The notes below the pieces were generated by a model. That model ran no database searches. It saw only the letters and a program-made list of their open reading frames with translations, and was not told the origin of the DNA. Positions 60,701-64,000 of a DNA stretch of 64,000 bases are shown here, in pieces. Made by a program: the position numbers and the translations under genes. This stretch comes from Notospermus geniculatus (lineage: Eukaryota > Nemertea > Pilidiophora > Heteronemertea > Lineidae). The DNA is taken from contig NMRB01001754.1 of the NCBI GenBank assembly GCA_002633025.1, positions 6,894 to 70,893 on the forward strand. The letters are read 5' to 3'. Every line of letters begins with the position of its first letter. The first letter of the stretch is position 1.

Positions 60701-63700
60701 CTTGATCGCCGCCATTTTCGTTTTACCTCAGTTTTGCATGACCGGGATCTACCTCGTTCCATTCACGTTTCTGCACATGTGATGTACGGTACAAACACCT
60801 GGGAGCGTGGGTATAACTCAAATCAAGCTGCATTGTTTTGACTCCGAATGTGTCAATAGGCCTAGGGGCGGGCGTTTTTCCTCAGAGATCCTAAAAATTC
60901 ATACGTCGATATTGGCATGGACGTTTTTCATTTGCAAGAATGAAAAAATTAGGCGTCTTACGTTGCGTCCTAAATATCTCAGGAGGACGTTTTTGCAGGA
61001 AGCTTTTTTTCTCAATTTGCGTCTGAAGTTGATTTCATGCGTCCAGGGACGCATGGACGCACCTTAACGCGATCCCTGCCTCAATTCATACTTCCTCGAT
61101 GACCAAGATGCGCAACGGAAAATGCTTTTTGGAACATAACAAAGCTTTTTCCTGTTCCACATCCAGATCGCCGATAAAGTATGGATAGATCTAGGCTCAA
61201 AGCCAGGAAGTTCTAGTTGCTTTCATGACCCGACAGGCCCTCTGTTCTCTGTAATGGTTAACGACTACACGAGTTGACATGATGGACCAATCAACACCAA
61301 GGTTGATAAGCGTCTATTTAGTGTACATGTATGTGCGTGATCATTTCTAATGGAGGCCAATCGGAGTCAATTTCCTAAATGATACAATCAGAGTGGCGAA
61401 TATACTAGTACTCTTAGCTCGATCACACTGCTTCAAACCATTGTATGGTATAATAGGCAGGTTCAAGTGTGTCAAAATTAGTTCATTTTCTTAAAGGAAA
61501 TGCACTTTTTCTCAGCCAGAGTTGGTGCCTTCAATTTGCCGTTCGTGAGATTAAATTCTTTTGTCAGCCTTCATTGTACATCTAGATTGTTCTGGGGAGA
61601 CGGGGAAGAGTAATATCAGAAGTGGGCAAAGCAGAGAGTAAAGAGGCCTATATCACTAAGTATAAGCTTACTTGGTGCTGACCGCAACACAAAAGCGAAG
61701 TCCTGACGCATGCCTGACTTGGACTGGTCCGCTGCAATGAGGCACGATGATAGGCCTACATGTAGGCACTTTCACTCACCATAACAGTAAGGTTACTTTT
61801 ATTCGCTGGAGCCCATATATTGAGTTGGAGGCAGTCTTCGCTCTGGCCACGAGGCGGGTTCCACATCTCCGCTGGCCAGAACGTTGAAGGGAAGACTGTG
61901 TCCTTGGAGAACATACAGCTTGGTCCGAATTTCGTTGCTTCCAGGAGGTTTTCTGCAAGAGATTTGATCTTGTAGTCTTCTGGTAATGAGTAATACAATG
62001 TGGTTGGTCCTCACTTGATGGGTTGCGTTACCCTCTTCCTTATGGTATGGCTAGAAAGGGTACCGCCAGATGTCGGTACATTGGGTCATATGAATAAAGA
62101 CTAGCAAATGCTTTTACTTGAATTTTGCAATACAAATGCACTATGCAATGCTGTACAAATCTTAAGTAAAAGCATATGCTTGTCTTTATTCATATGACCC
62201 ATTGTACCTCAGATTTGTGCTTGACTTTCTCGTGGCAACCCAGAACGATTTCAGTCAATGCGTTTGAGTGAGACAAACTCCTTCTACTCTTAAAGACACA
62301 ACAGATCTGACCTACCCCAGGGAGAAACTTCCACAGGGTCCGCCAATCGTAGTTGACCAATAGGTGGTTGTGCGAAGGGTATTCCGACGTATTCATAGAC
62401 TCTGCTTCCCTTAAATCCGGGTAGATTGTTTCCCTTTACACACCCTGAAAGGGTTCGTACGCAGGGTTCTGTTCGACAGGTTTCATAGTTGACGCAGTCT
62501 GAAAAAAATGGAAACACCTCTATTATAACGATTGGGAGTGGAGTGGTGGAACATCGTGAGCTATAGAACGGTGGCTCACTGAAAAAAAGGTGAGAGTCAC
62601 GGTGAGGGAACTTAAAATTGGAAAGCTTTTAAGATAGATTTTGTCTGATAAAACTTTTGTAAGATCAAAAAGTGTGATTTACGGAAGAAGATGTACACCT
62701 GAATGGACCGAGGTACTTGCATCCGTGACTTGCCACCCGCCAAAGTGGTGAAATCCTGAAACATAAAAAATGAAACATGCCACATCTAGAGGAAAGGTAT
62801 AGGCCCAACGTCATTCATTACTGTAGTCCTAGACCTTGTTGGTCACAACGGTATTGCCATCCGAGATCAGTTCGAACTATGGACCCAATACTCGTCAATG
62901 TATGGGTAGACATCAGACATGGCAAAAGCTCCAGCAGGATTCAAGTCACTGAAGTTAGGTCATGAACGCAGATGAATTGGCAAGGTATATCGTGGTGTTG
63001 GTTGGCTTCCTTTGAAGTTGGGTCTCGACGATATGGGGTTCTGAAGTACATGTACGTGGTATTAGTAGGCCCTAAATTAATGATGGGCGATGTGAAGTCA
63101 CTTTTTGGTCCGAAATAGGCCAGATGATCGAAATGGCTTTCCGGTAGTTAATGATGTCAGACAATCTCTCTATGTGTGGGCTATAATGATTTGTACACGA
63201 AAAAGTTACTTCAATTATTTCTAACCTACTGGAACAGGATTCCGCGGGCAGATACCTTGACTAACGGGATCTTTTCATCTGAACATCCTGGCGAAGCTAT
63301 CAAGGTGCAGCTGAAGCACTTTATGGCCAGTTTTATTGCACTTTTACGCCTCGAAAACCGGCGGTCGTCAATCAGAAATGAGCCAGTGCATGCCTCATTT
63401 CGTCCAAGGGGAAATTCGACGGGTTGGAGGTACAAGTGGGAAGACTTGTTCGGAGGCGTTGTGACCACGAGAACTAGACAGAAACTGTGGTGTAAGTTGA
63501 TTGGACTGCACGGGGATGGTGGATGGTGATGATAGCGTTCGGATGACACTTAACTAATTGGATTCATTCTTTAAATTCGTAAGTTTTTTATTTCTTTACT
63601 TCCCCTACCTGCCAGGTACACCGCCATACCGACGGCAATGCCCACAATACTCAGTTTCATGACGATGACAGCAGTTACAAAGCTCACTTTTGGTCGGACC

Positions 63701-63759
63701 TTCGTAGCAGTTGTGCTTACTCCTGGCTGAAGGGAATCGGTATCCGCGGGGGTTTCACC
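57717..63759 (-). CDS. Cholinesterase-like type B carboxylesterase, membrane-anchored, both ends incomplete
   Basis: Hydrolyses choline or other carboxylic esters; predicted ectodomain outside the cell. Seven exons with matching phases: 63609-63759, 62316-62498, 61780-61979, 59734-59890, 59155-59458, 58370-58910 and 57717-57850 (556 codons). The first codes for about 50 residues with a hydrophobic span (FVTAVIVMKLSIVGIAVGMA) after a basic stretch, suggesting a type II anchor. Catalytic parts: GGGF oxyanion hole, Ser in LFGESAGAAS, Glu in GYNKNEATYW, His in YHGADI. EMWNPPRGQSEDC keeps the Trp that binds choline in acetylcholinesterase. Disulphide cysteines are at FGPSC/SEDC and VNC/LKC. The acyl-pocket region reads LRFPWVPTVDG. 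The last exon found ends FAKTG in phase 2, so a terminal exon is missing; the initiator exon lies upstream of 63759, probably beyond the window. An alternative acceptor at 59683 would add 75 residues. Confidence 0.88.
58190..58323. mobile_element. Fold-back element in a cholinesterase intron
   Basis: Arms GTCGACCGCACAGAAAGTCC / GGACTTTCTGTGCGGTCGGC plus inner GCCTATCGGC / GCCGATAGGC make a hairpin of about 134 bases, just downstream of the exon ending at 58370. Confidence 0.75.
60018..60018. other. Single N in a cholinesterase intron
   Basis: Probable join mark in the 1.9-kb intron between exons 61780-61979 and 59734-59890. Exons on both sides join in phase, so gene order seems right here. 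Confidence 0.6.
60470..60715 (-). pseudogene. Frameshifted ORF fragment, possibly from a hAT-derived (KIAA1586/ZNF862-like) protein
   Basis: From an ATG in good context at 60715 the minus strand codes for about 58 residues, ending in SSYGDEEIKLLGEHFGVQ. The similar-looking continuation KEADAAASQGCELPLLESV lies in the next frame, so a frameshift seems to have occurred near 60540. The YG-x-E-x-I-x-L-x-x-HFG pattern reminds me of domesticated hAT-type proteins; this is a recollection, not a search. It is nested in the cholinesterase intron. Confidence 0.3.
62076..62208. mobile_element. Fold-back element of the AAGCAT family in a cholinesterase intron
   Basis: The ends GGTACATTGGGTCATATGAA and ATTCATATGACCCATTGTACC are inverted. 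The interior has AGCAAATGCTTTTACTT and AAGTAAAAGCATATGCTT. It is a relative of the elements at 13637-14546 and 29812-29932, but with different outermost bases. Confidence 0.75.
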
Positions 63760-64000
63760 CTGTGAAGAAAGAAATTCGGGGATTTAGTTATACCAAGGCA
63801 ACACCAAATTGGTGATCTTTGGATACGAGATCCAGAAGTAGTGGAAAGGCATGTGAGAGGGTAAATGGAATCTGGCTGCGCCTGATGCCTTTGAGTCAAA
63901 GTACATTGTCTTTTTGTGCCTGGAAGAGGGTAATGTATGAATTTGATTGTAATCATGATAGGGTCGCCTTGGCTTCATGGTGGATGGTGTCAGAGGATCG
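63760..64000 (-). other. Upstream of the membrane-anchor exon of the cholinesterase
   Basis: TTCTTTCTTCACAG at 63760-63773 (minus strand) is a good acceptor, so more coding or 5' UTR exon sequence lies upstream. No reading frame here ends at a donor in the required phase 0, so the initiator exon is probably outside the window. Confidence 0.4.

Overview
This window is invertebrate nuclear DNA. It has multi-exon genes with short GT-AG introns, AATAAA polyadenylation signals, and abundant fold-back (MITE-like) elements, a SINE, a LINE fragment and minisatellites. The short palindromes TAGGCCTA, TACATGTA and ACCGGT recur throughout. Gene content and this repeat style suggest a marine invertebrate deuterostome (echinoderm, hemichordate or cephalochordate). 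That is inference; nothing here fixes the species. All exon boundaries were read by eye from splice consensus, reading phase and recalled family similarity.

Left third (1-28.3 kb), gene-dense. A SMYD5-like SET/MYND methyltransferase (+, 730-5063) converges on POMK, protein O-mannose kinase (-, 6345-7596). A 5'-truncated LINE (8156-9375) separates POMK from the divergent TTF2, a SNF2-family RNA polymerase II termination factor (+, 9527-17603, 18 exons, predicted 1306 aa). TTF2 converges on a long protein with a MIEAP/SPATA18 C-terminal domain (-, 19411-27164, 8 exons, predicted 1038 aa). Directly upstream of it, on the same strand, is the N-terminal five-helix part of an aminergic GPCR (-, 27624-28300). 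The receptor homology stops at a single N, which is probably a contig join.

Middle (28.3-57.7 kb), gene desert. I find no convincing protein gene. The region holds several fold-back elements, one tRNA-derived SINE, four minisatellites (units of about 51, 28, 54 and 21 bp), two perfect palindromes (66 and 97 bp) and local tandem duplications.

Right end (57.7-63.8 kb). A cholinesterase-like carboxylesterase (-, seven exons recognised) retains its catalytic triad, oxyanion-hole glycines and choline-site Trp. It appears to carry an N-terminal membrane anchor. Its first coding exon and last exon were not found.

The genes are ordinary unlinked animal genes, not a cluster acting together. The most unusual points are: the near-identical tandem duplication of an in-frame exon pair in SMYD5, with a small retroposon landed exactly on one splice acceptor; the apparently broken MYND exon of the same gene; the enlarged MIEAP-domain protein with an unrecognised N-terminal two-thirds; the membrane-anchored cholinesterase; and the perfect palindromes.
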